Assembly (NCBI RefSeq): GCF_000186865.1
Contig: NW_008705561.1
Location: forward strand, 2,215,960 to 2,279,959
DNA from: Aureococcus anophagefferens
Taxonomy: Eukaryota > Sar > Pelagophyceae > Pelagomonadales > Pelagomonadaceae
Direction of reading: 5' to 3'
DNA: 64,000 bases
The notes below the pieces were generated by a model. That model had not been told where the DNA came from. It searched no databases and saw only the letters and a program-made list of their open reading frames with translations. The position numbers were made by a program, and so were the translations under genes. Shown one piece after another: positions 1 through 10,355 of the stretch. The stretch's first letter is position 1. Every line of letters begins with the position of its first letter.

Positions 1-2
1 TC

Positions 3-725
3 GGCACGGTGCGCGAGCGCGTCGGCCCCCGCGGCATCGAGGTCGAGGTGGTCGGCGACGCGGACGACGAGCCCTGGCGGTTCCTGCTGCCCGGCACGGC
101 GACGTCGTCGCTCGGCGGCACGGTCTGGCCGTCGTCGGCCGCGGCCGCGGTCCTCGTGCGGACGCTCCGGCCCGCCGTCGCGGGCAAGCGCGTCCTCGAG
201 CTCGGCAGCGGCCTCGGCCTCGCGGGCCTCGCCTGCGCCGCCGCGGGCGCCGACCGCGCGCTGCTCACGGACAGCGCGCCGGAGCTCGTCGAGGCGCGCG
301 ACCTGCCGCCGCGCGTCGAGGCCTCGGTGCTCGACTGGGCCGACGAGCGCACCTACGCGACGGCCTTTTGCGCGGACGTGCTCATCGGCGCGGACGTCGC
401 CTACTACGCGCCCGTCGTCGCGCCGCTCGAAGCGGCGCTCCGCGCGCACTGCGGCCCCGGCGCCGTCGCGATCGTCGTCGGCGAGCGGAAGCGCGAGGCT
501 ATGCACCTGCTCCGGGCCGCGCTCCCGGACGCGGCGACGCTCGACTTCGACCTCGAGGTCGCCGTCGACGTCGTCGCGGACCCGTCGGACCCCGCGCCGC
601 CTCCGCCGGCCGCGCCGCCGACGACCGTGGGCATCGGCGTGCTCGTGCACGCGTCGGAGCCCGCCGCGCGGGACGCGCTCCTCGACCTCGCGCGCCGCGA
701 GGGCGCGGCGCCACCAGTGCCATAA
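3..725 (+). CDS. METTL21-like protein methyltransferase, 5' partial
   Basis: The frame is open at the left edge of the window and ends with TAA at 723-725, so the start lies upstream. About 240 residues are visible. A W-P-S-S segment is followed by the SAM-binding motif I (VLELGSGLGLAGLACAAAG) and a later DVLIGADVAYY strand. This order is typical of the Methyltransf_16 / METTL21 family of seven-beta-strand lysine methyltransferases, where the last strand usually carries a D-x-x-Y or E-x-x-Y substrate motif. Family knowledge suggests methylation of lysines on chaperones or translation factors; the target cannot be told from sequence. It converges on the VTT gene with 54 bp between stops. Confidence 0.72.
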   Translation, partial: GTVRERVGPRGIEVEVVGDADDEPWRFLLPGTATSSLGGTVWPSSAAAAVLVRTLRPAVAGKRVLELGSGLGLAGLACAAAGADRALLTDSAPELVEARDLPPRVEASVLDWADERTYATAFCADVLIGADVAYYAPVVAPLEAALRAHCGPGAVAIVVGERKREAMHLLRAALPDAATLDFDLEVAVDVVADPSDPAPPPPAAPPTTVGIGVLVHASEPAARDALLDLARREGAAPPVP

Positions 726-779
726 ACGACCGTGGATTTTCATACCGCGAACAACAGGAGGTGTTACCATAAACACAAG

Positions 780-1652
780 TTACACGACGGCTCGTCGCGT
801 GTCCGCGGGCGCCGCCGCGTAGCCCGCGGGCGGCTTCGGCGCCGGCGCGCCGTCGCGGCCCGCGTCGGCGACGACCTCGAGCGCGTTCCACCGCGCGATG
901 ACGCGCTTCGAGTTCCAGTGGGCGAGGCCGAAGACGGCCGCGAGGCCCGCGGCCCCGAGACACATGAAGAGGACCTTCTCCGGCGACATGCCGTCGGCGC
1001 CGACGTCCGACGCGGAGCTCAGCTGGCTGCCGAGCTTGGCCCAGAGGAGCGCGTAGAGCGACGACCCGACGAGCGTCGCCGCCGCGAACGCCACAAAGGG
1101 CGCGTCGAAGACCGCGGGCACGTAGTTCTGCACGGCCTCCGGCACGTAGGCGAGCCGCAGCGCGAGGCACGTCCCGAAGGGCTCGCGCTGGAGCGCCAGC
1201 TCCAGGCCCCGGAGGTAGCCGCTCTCCTGGGCCGCGTCGCCGCCGATGACGTGCGCGCGCACGGCGTCGCGGCAGCCGTAGGCGCCGATGCCGAACGACG
1301 TCACGGACCCGAGGAACTTGCCGAGCGTCGAGCAGAGCGCCGCGCGCCAGAAGCCCAGGATGAAGCCCGCGGCGACCTCGAGCACCGACGTCGGCAGCAG
1401 GCACAGGAGCCAAACCGCCAAAAGCGCGACGTAGGCCGCGTCGGCCTCGAGCGGCGGCAGCGACCCGATGCGCTCCGCGACCCGGAGCGCGCGGCTCCGG
1501 CACGCGACGGCGGCGTAGCTCGCGCCGCCGCAAAGGACGACGAAGGCGACGGCGAGGAACGCGCGCGCGCGCCGCGGCCGCCGCCGCCGCGGGCGCCGCC
1601 GCAGCGGGTCGTCGTCGTTCGGCTCCTCCTCGCGCGCGTCCTCCACGGTCAT
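780..1652 (-). CDS. VTT/TVP38-TMEM64 family membrane protein
   Basis: A 290-residue protein from the ATG at 1652. An upstream in-frame ATG at 1706 is possible. An Arg-rich cytosolic N-terminus (about residues 16-30) precedes a membrane segment at 31-50 and another at 73-95. The VTT/SNARE-associated signature (LEVAAGFILGF, then GKFLGSVTSFGIG) lies at 91-123. Further hydrophobic stretches follow near 180-210 and 240-255. Proteins of this fold (TMEM41, VMP1, TVP38, DedA) are membrane proteins, several with lipid scramblase activity in the endomembrane system; scramblase activity here is inference. No catalytic motif is expected for the family. Confidence 0.78.
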   Translation of the reverse strand: MTVEDAREEEPNDDDPLRRRPRRRRPRRARAFLAVAFVVLCGGASYAAVACRSRALRVAERIGSLPPLEADAAYVALLAVWLLCLLPTSVLEVAAGFILGFWRAALCSTLGKFLGSVTSFGIGAYGCRDAVRAHVIGGDAAQESGYLRGLELALQREPFGTCLALRLAYVPEAVQNYVPAVFDAPFVAFAAATLVGSSLYALLWAKLGSQLSSASDVGADGMSPEKVLFMCLGAAGLAAVFGLAHWNSKRVIARWNALEVVADAGRDGAPAPKPPAGYAAAPADTRRAVV

Positions 1653-1914
1653 GATGCTGTCGTTGGACACCGATGCGCGCAGGCGGACCGTGCGCTCGCC
1701 CTCCATCCACGGACCGCCGTGACAGCGGTCGCGAACGAGATGTCGATGGACTTGTCGATGGGGCCGGAGTCGTGGCAAGCGCCTGGCGCCTCGATCGATC
1801 GCCTCGCGATTGCATCGCGAGCTCGTCGCGGCGCACGGCCCGCAGCCCCTGCCGCAGCCCGGAGTACGCGTCGGTGGCGGCACGCGTTAGCCCGCCCTCC
1901 CGCGCCCGGGCGAC

Positions 1915-3312
1915 TCAGGCGAACTCGTCGTCCTCGCCGCCGTTGACGGCGGCCGTGACGGACTCGACGGCCTCGACAGCCGCGTCCTTGAGGCCCGCGA
2001 GGTCCACCGGCGGCGCGTCGGCGGCGGGCGCGCCGTAGGCGAGGAGCCCCGTCCACTTGGACACGTAGAAGGCGACGACGGCGACGAGCGACGCGCCGAG
2101 GATCTGCGCGAGCTTGCCGCCGACGGCCCGGTTGACCTTGGCGTAGAGGGCGATGAGCGGGCCGAAGACCTTCTGCGCCTTTTGCGCGTAGCCGACGAAC
2201 TTCTTCACGGTCTCCGGGTCGAGCTTGTCGAGCATCTCGAGCTGCTTGTCGATGGCGGCCTCGTCCATGCCCGCGGTCATGGGGTTCGACTTCATCATGG
2301 ACTTGATCATGTCCGGGTTCTTCTTGACCATGTCGATCATCGAGCCCATCTGCTCCTCGGAGATGTTCGCCATCATCTTCGACGCCGTCTCCGCGTCGGG
2401 CATGCCGCCGCCCGGCGGCATGCCGCCGCCGCCCATCATGCCGCCCATGGCCTCCTGCATCTGCTGCTTCTCCTCGTTTGACATGTTCTGCATCATCTTC
2501 ATCTGCTGCTCGAGGACCTCGGGCGGCATGTTCTCCATCTGCTCCATCGCCATCTTCATCATCTCCGGGTTGCCCGCGATGGCGTCCATCTGGTCCGCCG
2601 CGGCCTTGATCTGCGCGTCGGACATGTGGGCCATCTGCGGGTTCATGGACCGGATCGTCGCCGGGTCCATGTTGCGCATCGCCGCCGCCTGCGCCTTCAT
2701 CTGCTCCGGGTCCGCGTTCTTCATCGCCTCCGACGCCTGCTTGAGCTGGTCCGCGTCGATGTTCGGCAGCGCGTCCAGGTCCAGCCCGCCGGCGGGCACG
2801 TCCGCGGCGCCGTCGTCGCCCGCGAGCTTGTCCAGGTTCGCGGGCTTGAGCGCCAGCGTCTTCGAGTCCGAGCCGTCGAGGAGCACCTTGAGCCGGTCGT
2901 TCTGCCCGCCCGTGACCGTGCCGTGCTTGCCGTTGTGCTCCGCGGCGCCCTTGAGGCCCTTGAGCTCGACGCGGTCGCCGACCTTGTACCCCGCGGCGAG
3001 GGCGGCGCCGCCCTTCTTCTTGCCGCGCGCGCCCTGCACGGCCTTCATCTGCGCCCGCGCCTGGCCGTGGCTCATGCCGCCCATCTGCGCCGCGGCCATC
3101 TTGAGCATGGCCGGGTTACTCGCCATCATCTCCATCTGCGACGCCGCCATGTCGATCTCCGAGTCGCTCATGTTCGCGAACTGGGGGTTCATGCGCCGCA
3201 GGTTGTCCTTGTCCATGTTCTTCATCATGCGCGCCTGGGCCTTCATCTGCTCCGGGTCGCAGTTCTGCATCTGCTGCTGGGCCATCTCCCACTGGTTCGC
3301 GTCAAAGTCCAT
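1915..3312 (-). CDS. STI1/DP-repeat protein with KOW-like segment and C-terminal membrane anchor
   Basis: Starts at the ATG at 3312; upstream in-frame sequence is low-complexity. The 465-residue protein is Met- and Gln-rich. Helical STI1-type units (DPEQMKAQ, NPQFANMSDSEI, NPEMMKMAMEQMENMPPE, NPDMIKSMMKSNPMTAGM) occur at both ends, as in Hsp70/Hsp90 co-chaperones and the plastid-envelope receptor OEP61. Between them is a segment with a KVGDRVELKGLKG motif like a KOW/SH3 barrel. A hydrophobic helix (LGASLVAVVAFYVSKWTGLLAYG) near the C-terminus suggests a tail-anchored or organelle-outer-membrane protein. A chaperone docking role is inference. No TPR domain is visible, unlike OEP61. Divergent from the IQ/WW gene (221 bp between starts). 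Confidence 0.7.
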   Translation of the reverse strand: MDFDANQWEMAQQQMQNCDPEQMKAQARMMKNMDKDNLRRMNPQFANMSDSEIDMAASQMEMMASNPAMLKMAAAQMGGMSHGQARAQMKAVQGARGKKKGGAALAAGYKVGDRVELKGLKGAAEHNGKHGTVTGGQNDRLKVLLDGSDSKTLALKPANLDKLAGDDGAADVPAGGLDLDALPNIDADQLKQASEAMKNADPEQMKAQAAAMRNMDPATIRSMNPQMAHMSDAQIKAAADQMDAIAGNPEMMKMAMEQMENMPPEVLEQQMKMMQNMSNEEKQQMQEAMGGMMGGGGMPPGGGMPDAETASKMMANISEEQMGSMIDMVKKNPDMIKSMMKSNPMTAGMDEAAIDKQLEMLDKLDPETVKKFVGYAQKAQKVFGPLIALYAKVNRAVGGKLAQILGASLVAVVAFYVSKWTGLLAYGAPAADAPPVDLAGLKDAAVEAVESVTAAVNGGEDDEFA

Positions 3313-3533
3313 GGTGTGTCGACGGCGGCGTCGGCGCGGGGCGCAGGGGCCACGCGGCGTCACAGCTCGCGGCGAAGCGAGACAGCAATGACTGCTCTGT
3401 GGCGGATACCAGGTATGTTGAAGTGGGCTGCCGCGGCCGCATCCACTTAAACGCCCGCCCCTGAAGCCCTGGATTCTTTCCGTCAAGGGTTGGTTTGGCA
3501 GCGCCGCGGCGTCGGCGCCGCCGGGCGCCTACC

Positions 3534-6500
3534 ATGGTGGCCGAGGGCGGCTACGCGGACGTGTCGTCCATGGACGCCGTGATCCGGGATCTGGAGAGCC
3601 GCTACGACCGGCTCCAGGGCCTGCGGCAGCACTTGGGGACGGACGTGGCCAAGGAGAAGCTGCTGGCGCAGATCGGCATGGTCGACCCCGTCGACGCGTC
3701 CGCGAGCCGCGACGAGCGGCGGCGGCTCAAGAAGCGGCTCCTGCGGGAGCTCGACGGCGAGAAGGACCACCTGCGGAAGACGCTCGACGTCGTCGAGGCC
3801 GCGCGGCGCGCGGCGCCGCGGCCCGCGGGCGCCGCGGGCCCGCGCGCGTGGCGGCCCGCGTCCGCGTCCGCGAGCCTCGGCCGGTCGGCGCCGCCCGCGG
3901 CGACGCCGAAGCCCCGGGGCTCCGCCGTGACCGCCGCCCGGGCGAAGCGCGCGCTGCCCAAGGGGGAGGACGAGGACGCGGCGATGCTCGCGCTGCACCG
4001 CGGCGACGGCTCCGTGGGCAGCGGCGCGCACTTTCTCTCGACGCCCGCGAAGCTGCCGCCGCCCCAGGGCCCGGCGCCGCCGCACCCCCTGGAACTGGGC
4101 CGCGCGTCCCTCGAGGGCACGGTCGTCCTCACGCAGGACTCCGTCGGGCCCGGAGCGTTCGCCGCGAACGCGACGAGTTCCCTCGCGACGCCGAACATGC
4201 GACCGGCGACGGCGGAGGCCACGGTGCACACGCGCGAGCCGCGGAGCCCCGAGGCCGTCGACGACCTCCTCGCGCGCGCGCGCGCGGCCGTCGCGGACCG
4301 GAACCGGCCGCGGTCCGCCGCGCGGCGGCCGCGGTCGCTGCGGCCGCGCGAGCCGAGCCTCGCGGGCTACGGCAACGGCGGCTACTTTTTGACGGACGTG
4401 CTCCGCGAGTGCTACGCTCTACGCGAAAAGATCCGGTCCGACCCCGTGCTCGTCGCCGCGGGGCGCCGCGACGCCGGCGGCGCGCGGCGCCGGAGCCCCG
4501 CGAGGAAGCCGTCGGCGGACGCGGCCGCGCCCGCGGCCGCGCCCGCGGTCGGCGCCACGACGACGCTGCTCCTCGAGGCGGGCGACGACGGCCGGCCGGA
4601 GGAACCTCCATCGCCGCCCAAATCGCGGGAAAACTCGCCCGTCGGCCGCCTCGACGCGCTCCGGGGCCGGCGCCGCCGCCGCCACCGCCGCCGGCCCAAA
4701 TCCGCGCCGAGCTCCGTGAGCGACCACCTGCTGAAGACGACGGCGTCGTCGTCCGTGAAGAACGTGGGCCGCCGCGAGAGCCGCCACCGCCACGCGGTCA
4801 ACAACTGGTTCTCCGCGTCGCACGCGTACAAGGCCGACGCGCCGAAATTGGACAAGCGGACGCGGTCCGAGACGATCCGCGACGGCGACGGCCGGGGCTT
4901 CTTACAGACGACGACGGAGTCCGCGGGCCGCGACGTCCACAGTCGCGAGCGCATGGAGTCGATGATCACGCGCGAGAACGCGAACTGGTTCAGCCCGTCG
5001 TCGAAGACCAAGGCCGTCGCGGCCCACGGCGACGCGCCGCCGTCGCCGGACCGGTCGCCCGAGAGCCGGTCGCGGCCCCGGTCCGCGCCCGCGGGCGCGC
5101 GGTCCCCCGCCGACGACGACCAGGGCTCCGGCGCCTCGCCGGGCCGGCCGCGGTCGCCCGGCCGCCGCGCGTCGTCCGCGGGCGCGGCCCGCGGCGGCCG
5201 CCGGCGGTCGAGCGCCGGCCCGCGGCGCCGCTCCGTGTCGCGCCGCGAGAGCCGGCGGCCCCACAGCGCGCCCGCGACGCGGAGCCGGTCGCCGAGCCGC
5301 CGCAGCTCCGCCGCGCGGCCGCGGTCCGCGTCGCCGCCGCGGCGGCGCCGCGACGACGACGACGACGCGCCGCGCGCGCGGCCCCAGACCCAGAAGTTCG
5401 GCCGGTCGTCGCCCTTCGCGCGCGCGCCGCGGCCGAGCCGCCTCGACCCGAGCTACGACGGCCCCTGGCGCCTCGGGGAGATCGGCTGGTTCCGCATCCC
5501 GGAGGACAAGAAGGCGCCCAAGGACGCGGAGCCGCGCTTCCTGCGCGTGCGCGTGTCGTCCGTGCACCTCCGGGACCGCGACTCCGGCGGGGGCATCGGG
5601 AGCCTGACGCTGGCGGCGCTGCGGGGCGGCAAGGTCGACATCCCGCGCGAGTACCTGCGTGGAAATCAATCGGTGAGCCGGGTTCTCCCGACGAAACTTC
5701 GACTCTCGAGCTCGGTCGCATCGACGTCGATTCGGCTGATTTTTGGACGAATCGATTGCTCTCGTCGAGTTCTCGAAGCGAGGCCGAAGAGCTCGCGTCG
5801 AAACGTTCGCATACGCGCACATTGAAGTCGGGTTGAAGATTTGACGTCCGCGCAGGCGAGTACCAGGTGCCCTTCGACGCGTCGCCCGACGCGGTGAGCC
5901 GGCGCCCGCCCGGCGCGCCGCCGCCGCTGCAAAAGGCCAGGAGCGCGCCCCACCTCTCGCCGGGAAACGGCGAGGCGGCGGCGCCCCTCGCGAACGTCGG
6001 CCAGGGCTACGTGAAGATCGCGAAGCCGCTCAACGAGGACGCGCGGAAGAGGGGCCGGAAGTCGCGGCGGACGACGAACCCGCAGGCCATCGCGTCGGAG
6101 ATCCTGCGGCGGGGCGGGCGCATCTCGGAGGTGCTGCGGGTCACGGCGGAGGCCTACGAGCGGCGCGAGCAGCGCGCGAACGCCGCGAAGACGATGCAGC
6201 GGAATCTGCGGATCCTGTGCGGCGTGCCGAAGAAGGGCGACCGCATGACCTTGGGCGACGCCATCCTGCGCTACCGCCTCCACGTGCGCCACGACGTGAG
6301 CCACACCATCGAGGAGGAGGACGAGGAGGAGGAGGCGTCCGCGGCGACGCGCATGCAGGCGATCATGCGCGCGCGGCGCGACCGCGAGGCCGTCAAGGGC
6401 CGCCACGCGGCGGCGGCGAAGCTCCAGCGGCTCCAGCGCAAGCGGAGCTTTCGGCGGAAGCGCCGCGGCAGCGAGTTCCGGCGCGACGCCGAGCTCCGCG

Positions 6501-8712
6501 GGCGCGGCGCGGACTTCGTGAGCCACGACCGCGACGACGCGCTCTACCTCGACAGCCCCTTCCCGAACCAGGAGACGGCGGCGCGCGCGCTCCAGGCGCG
6601 GCTCCGCGGCGACCGCGCGCGCAAAGACCGCCGGCGGGAGCACGCGGGCGCGTCGCGGCTCCAGGCGCGCGTCCGGGGCCGCCGGTCGCGCGCGGCGGCG
6701 TCGCGGACGCGGATCCTCCGCGACTTCGCGCCGGGCCCGGCGAGCCGCTTCGCCGACGCCGACGCGGCGGCGCGCGTGCTCCAGCGGTCCGCGTCGGCGG
6801 GCCGCCTCCGCGCGTCGCCGCCGCCGAGCCCGCCGCCGCCGCGGCCGCGGGCCGTCGACGTCGACGAGCACCGGCGCGAGCTCGCGGCCCTCGACGCCGC
6901 GGACGAGGACGCGCGCGCGCGCGGCGCGGAGCGCGAGCGCGAGTTCCAGGACGCGCGCGTGCGGTCGCTGCAGGCGCGCGTCCGCGGCGGCTGCGCGCGG
7001 CGGCGCGCGCACAAGCACGCGCGGCGCTCCGTCGTCGAGCAGCGCCAGGCGCTCGCCGAGGCGCTCATGGACGTCGAGGGGTCGCGGCGCCAGGCCGAGG
7101 AGGCCCTCGCGGCGGAGCGCGCGGCGGCCGCGGCCGCGCGCGACGAGCAGAACCGCGACCACGCGGCCAAGGTCCTCTTCTACGAGGAGGAGCTCAAGGC
7201 CGCGGCCTGGCGCGCCGCGCAGCAGCGCGAGCTCGAGGCGACGGTGCGCGACCGCGACGCGGCGCTCCAGGCGACGCGCGGCGAGCTCGCGGCGACGGTC
7301 CGAGGCGCCCAAACCGAGGCCGCGCGGCTCGCGGCGTCGCTCCAGTCCGCCGAGGTCGACCGGCTGCGGAGCCGCGAGGCGCTCGAGGCGGCGGCCGAGG
7401 CCGCGGAGGCGAGCGACCTCATGGCCAGGAGCTTACGGGCGAAGCTCGCGGACGCGGACGCGGCCGCGCGGGCGCGCGACGCCGAGGCCGCGGCCGCGGC
7501 CAAGGACCTCGAGCTCGAGAAGGCCCACCGGTCCAACGCGGTCAAGGACCTGCAGCTCCTCGAGCACGACGCGGCGCGGCGGCTCCGCGAGCGCGACGCG
7601 GCCGTCGCCGAGCTCGAGGCGGCGGCCGCGGCGGCGGCGCGGGACCACGCGGACCGCGCGGAGCTCGCGCGCCAGACCGTGGAGCACCTGCGCCGGACGG
7701 CCGCGGACCGCGAGGACGACGCGCGCGCGGCGTCCGCGGCGCTCGCGGAGGTCCGCGCCGAGGCCGCGTCCAAGGACGCGGCCGTCGCCGCGGCCGCGGG
7801 NNNNNNNNNNNNNNNNNNNNNNNNNNNNNNNNNNNNNNNNNNNNNNNNNNCGCGCGGGCCGCGGCGCTCGAGGACGCGGCCAAGGCCGCGGTGGCGCGCG
7901 CGGACGCCGAGGCCCGCGCGGCGGCGCTCGAGGAGGCCCGCGAGGCCGCGGTCGCGCGCGAGCGCGGCGCGGCCGCGGCGCTCGAGGCCGCGCGCGCGCG
8001 CTTCGCGGCGGAGGCCGACGAGGCCCGCGCCGAGGCCGGCGCGGAGCGCGCGAAGCGCGAGGCCCTCGAGGCGGAGAAGGACGCCCTCGAGGCCGCGCGG
8101 CGCGACGCCGTCGCGGCCGCGGCGCGCGCCGGGGCCGAGAAGGACGCGCTCGCGGCCGAGGCCGCGGCCGCGCGCGAGGCGCTCGAGGCCCGGCGCGAGG
8201 CGCCGGCGCCCCTCAAGGCCGCCGCCGCGTCGCCGGACCCGCGGCGCGAGCGGCCGCCCGCCGAGGCGCCCGTGCCCGCCGTCGCCGCGGCGACGCCGCT
8301 CCCGCGGGACCGCGGTGCGTTCGAGACGCCCTACGCCGAGCCGCCGTCGGCAAATTCGGCCGCCTACACGCCGGCCTTCGAGCCCGAGGGCACGCCCGCC
8401 GCGGGGCCCGCGCCCGCACCCGACGACTGGGAGGAGCTCTTCGACGACGCCGAGGGCCGCGCGTACTACTGGTCCAAGGCCCGCGACGAGTCGCGCTGGG
8501 ACAAGCCCGCCTGCCTCGTGACGCTCTACTCGGACTGGGAGAAGCACTTCGACGCGGCGTCGCAGCACTACTACTACTACTCCGAGAGCCGCGGCGAGTC
8601 GACGTGGGACGCGCCCGAGCCCACGCGGCGGCCCGGCGGCGCGACGCCGACGCCGCGCAAGTGGACGCCCGCGAAGAGCGCCCGGCCGACGCCGTCGCGC
8701 AGGCTCCCCTGA
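3534..8712 (+). CDS. Large IQ-motif / coiled-coil / tandem WW protein, interrupted by introner 1 and an assembly gap
   Basis: Exon 1 is 3534-5646. Exon 2 begins at 5856 after introner 1, and the join reads ...DIP-R-EYQVPFD. The N-terminus has a short helical region, then a long Arg/Ser/Pro-rich disordered part. The second exon carries several basic IQ-like helices (QAIMRARRDR, LQARLRGDRARK, LQARVRGRR), which bind calmodulin or EF-hand proteins in known families, then a long Ala/Glu/Arg coiled coil. The coiled coil contains 50 N at 7801-7850 and the frame differs on the two sides, so the gap length is not real. The C-terminus has two WW domains (DDWEELFDD...SRWDKP and SDWEKHFDA...STWDAP). A scaffold of cytoskeleton, centrosome or cilium is possible but not shown. 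Confidence 0.72.
5655..5855 (+). mobile_element. Introner element 1 (group A), forms a GC-AG intron
   Basis: A 201-bp element inside the IQ/WW gene. Its ends are imperfect inverted repeats: CTGCGTGGAAATCAA at the left and the complement of CTGCGCGGACGTCAA at the right. It is flanked by an 8-bp direct repeat GCGAGTAC (5647-5654 and 5856-5863). The downstream frame requires a phase-1 junction. Removing 5647-5855 gives it exactly, using GC of the first duplication (GCGAGT, a good GC-type donor) and the CAG at the right end of the element. It has no coding capacity, so it is non-autonomous. It shares its interior with introners 2 and 3. Confidence 0.9.
7801..7850. other. Assembly gap (50 N)
   Basis: Fifty N inside the Ala-rich coiled coil of the IQ/WW gene. 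The reading frame before the gap (codons starting at positions congruent to 2 mod 3) differs from that after it (congruent to 1), so the gap does not have its true length. Confidence 0.99.
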
Positions 8713-8842
8713 GTAAAGGGGACGTCGACTGTCTTGGTCGTTGCCGTCGTCGATGAAGGCAACAAAAAGCTGTTTACTCTCAACCGCCTCGACACGATGG
8801 TGGCCCGACGATCCAGCCCCGCCGCCGGGCGATAGGGTCCCC

Positions 8843-10339
8843 ATGGCCGCCGGCGAGGGCGCCGACGTGGAGGGCCTCTGGGCGAAGGCGCTGCAGCTCT
8901 CGGAGGGCGGCGAGGTCCACGAGGCGATCCTGCACTTCGAGTGCGCCTCCGCGGAGCTCGAGCGCCAGCTCGCGGCCGCGGCGTCCGTGCCGAACGCGGA
9001 CCGCGTGCGGTCCCTGCTCGGAGAGCTGCTCGCGAAGCTCGGGTCCGAGGTCGAGCTCCACCTCAACTACCTCCGGGGCAACCACTGGGTGGCCCTCGCC
9101 CTCGAGCCGCCGGCGGGCGACGACGCCGTGAAGAAGGCGTACCGGCGGCTCGCGCTGCGCTACCACCCGGACAAGAGCCGCGTGTCGCCGAAGATCTTCA
9201 CCATCGTCGGCAAGGCCCACGAGGTCCTGCGGCACCCGGAGCGGCGGAAGCGCTACAAGCCGGACAAGTCCGCGACGGCCTGGAAGGTCTACCGGCGGGA
9301 GCACGCGGCCGAGTTCCGCGCGCCGACGCGGACGAAGCAGCCCTGGAAGCCGACGCCCGACGGCGCCGCCCGGGAGTACCGCGCGAGCCGCGGCTCCGCG
9401 AGCTCGCCGCAGAAGAAGCCCAAGGCGCCCGCCGCGCCCGCGCCGCCGCTGAGCGTCGACCGCGTCCGGGCCATGAAGGTCGGCGAGCTCAAGGAGCGGC
9501 TCAAGTTCTTCGGCGTCCCCGCGACGGGCGAGCGGCGCGACCTCGAGGCGGACCTCATCCGCGCGGCGGCGCTCAAGCCGCGGACGCCGCCGTCGGCCGC
9601 GGCCGTCGGCGCGGAACTCCGCGCGTCGTCGCCCGCGACGTGCGCGCGGCGCGTCGCGGGCCTCAACGCGGCGACGCTGCGGGAGCTCCTCGAGCGCGCG
9701 GGCCGCGCCGAGCCGCCCCGGGCCCGCGGCGCGCTCGAGACGGCCGTCGTCGCCGCGTACGCGGTGTCGCGCGCGCGCGGCGAGCCCGTCTTCCCCCGGT
9801 CGCCGGACGCCAAGCGGGCGCCGGACTTTGCCGCGCCCGCCAAGGCCGACCGGCCGTCCTTCGACGAGCGGCCCGCGGCGTCGCCGGAGCCGGCCGCGCC
9901 CGCGCCCGCGGAGCCCAAGGCCGACGCGCGCGCGCCCGAGCCGGCCGCGGCGTCCGAGCCCGAGCCCGAGCCCGCGGCGCCACCGCGCGAGCCCCCCTGG
10001 GCCGCGGCGCCCGCGGCGCCCTACGACGACGGCGACGCGTCCGACGACTCGGGCCTGCTGCCGGCGGCCGGCGGCTTCGTCGGCAGCCTCCGCGCGCGCG
10101 CGCGGAGCGCGTCGTCGGGCCGCCGCGAGCCCGCCGTCGGGCCCGTCCACGTCGCCGCGGCGCGCGAGGGGGGCGGCGACGTCCAGTCCGAGGTCGACTT
10201 CTGGGTCCAGGGCGCGCGGACCCACGCGACGCCCCGCCTCGGCGCGCCGTCGCCGCGGCGGACGCCGCGCGAGGCGCCGCCGCCCGAGGCGCCGGACCCG
10301 GGCCTCGTGGACCCGGGCGGCGGCTGGTTCTGGGGCTAA
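8843..10339 (+). CDS. J-domain (DnaJ-type) protein with SAP-like domain
   Basis: The ATG at 8843 is preferred; an upstream in-frame ATG at 8753 would add 30 poorly structured residues. 498 residues. A helical N-terminus is followed by a J domain (DDAVKKAYRRLALRYHPDK) with the HPD tripeptide at 108-110, the motif that stimulates Hsp70 ATPase. A SAP-type helix pair (VRAMKVGELKERLKFFGVP) lies near 208-245 and a weaker copy (LNAATLRELLERAG) near 275-305; SAP motifs bind DNA or RNA in known proteins. The rest is Ala/Pro/Glu-rich and disordered. A nuclear co-chaperone is a reasonable guess. Its stop is 16 bp from the stop of the convergent membrane-protein gene. Confidence 0.75.
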   Translation: MAAGEGADVEGLWAKALQLSEGGEVHEAILHFECASAELERQLAAAASVPNADRVRSLLGELLAKLGSEVELHLNYLRGNHWVALALEPPAGDDAVKKAYRRLALRYHPDKSRVSPKIFTIVGKAHEVLRHPERRKRYKPDKSATAWKVYRREHAAEFRAPTRTKQPWKPTPDGAAREYRASRGSASSPQKKPKAPAAPAPPLSVDRVRAMKVGELKERLKFFGVPATGERRDLEADLIRAAALKPRTPPSAAAVGAELRASSPATCARRVAGLNAATLRELLERAGRAEPPRARGALETAVVAAYAVSRARGEPVFPRSPDAKRAPDFAAPAKADRPSFDERPAASPEPAAPAPAEPKADARAPEPAAASEPEPEPAAPPREPPWAAAPAAPYDDGDASDDSGLLPAAGGFVGSLRARARSASSGRREPAVGPVHVAAAREGGGDVQSEVDFWVQGARTHATPRLGAPSPRRTPREAPPPEAPDPGLVDPGGGWFWG

Positions 10340-10355
10340 ACTGCGTCGCTCCTTG

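Noticed and set aside
9..11. GTG at position 9 as the start of the METTL21-like gene
   Set aside because: The frame is open to the left edge; GTG starts are not expected in a nuclear gene, so the gene is treated as 5' partial.
499..1836. 445-codon Arg-rich frame over the VTT gene
   Set aside because: Composition of a shadow frame and no motif; the VTT frame has conserved membrane motifs.
5659..5855. Alternative GT donor at 5659 for introner 1
   Set aside because: Phase would fit but would leave four extra duplicated codons (REYL); exact excision via the GC donor is more economical and matches the other introners. RNA data are needed to be sure.
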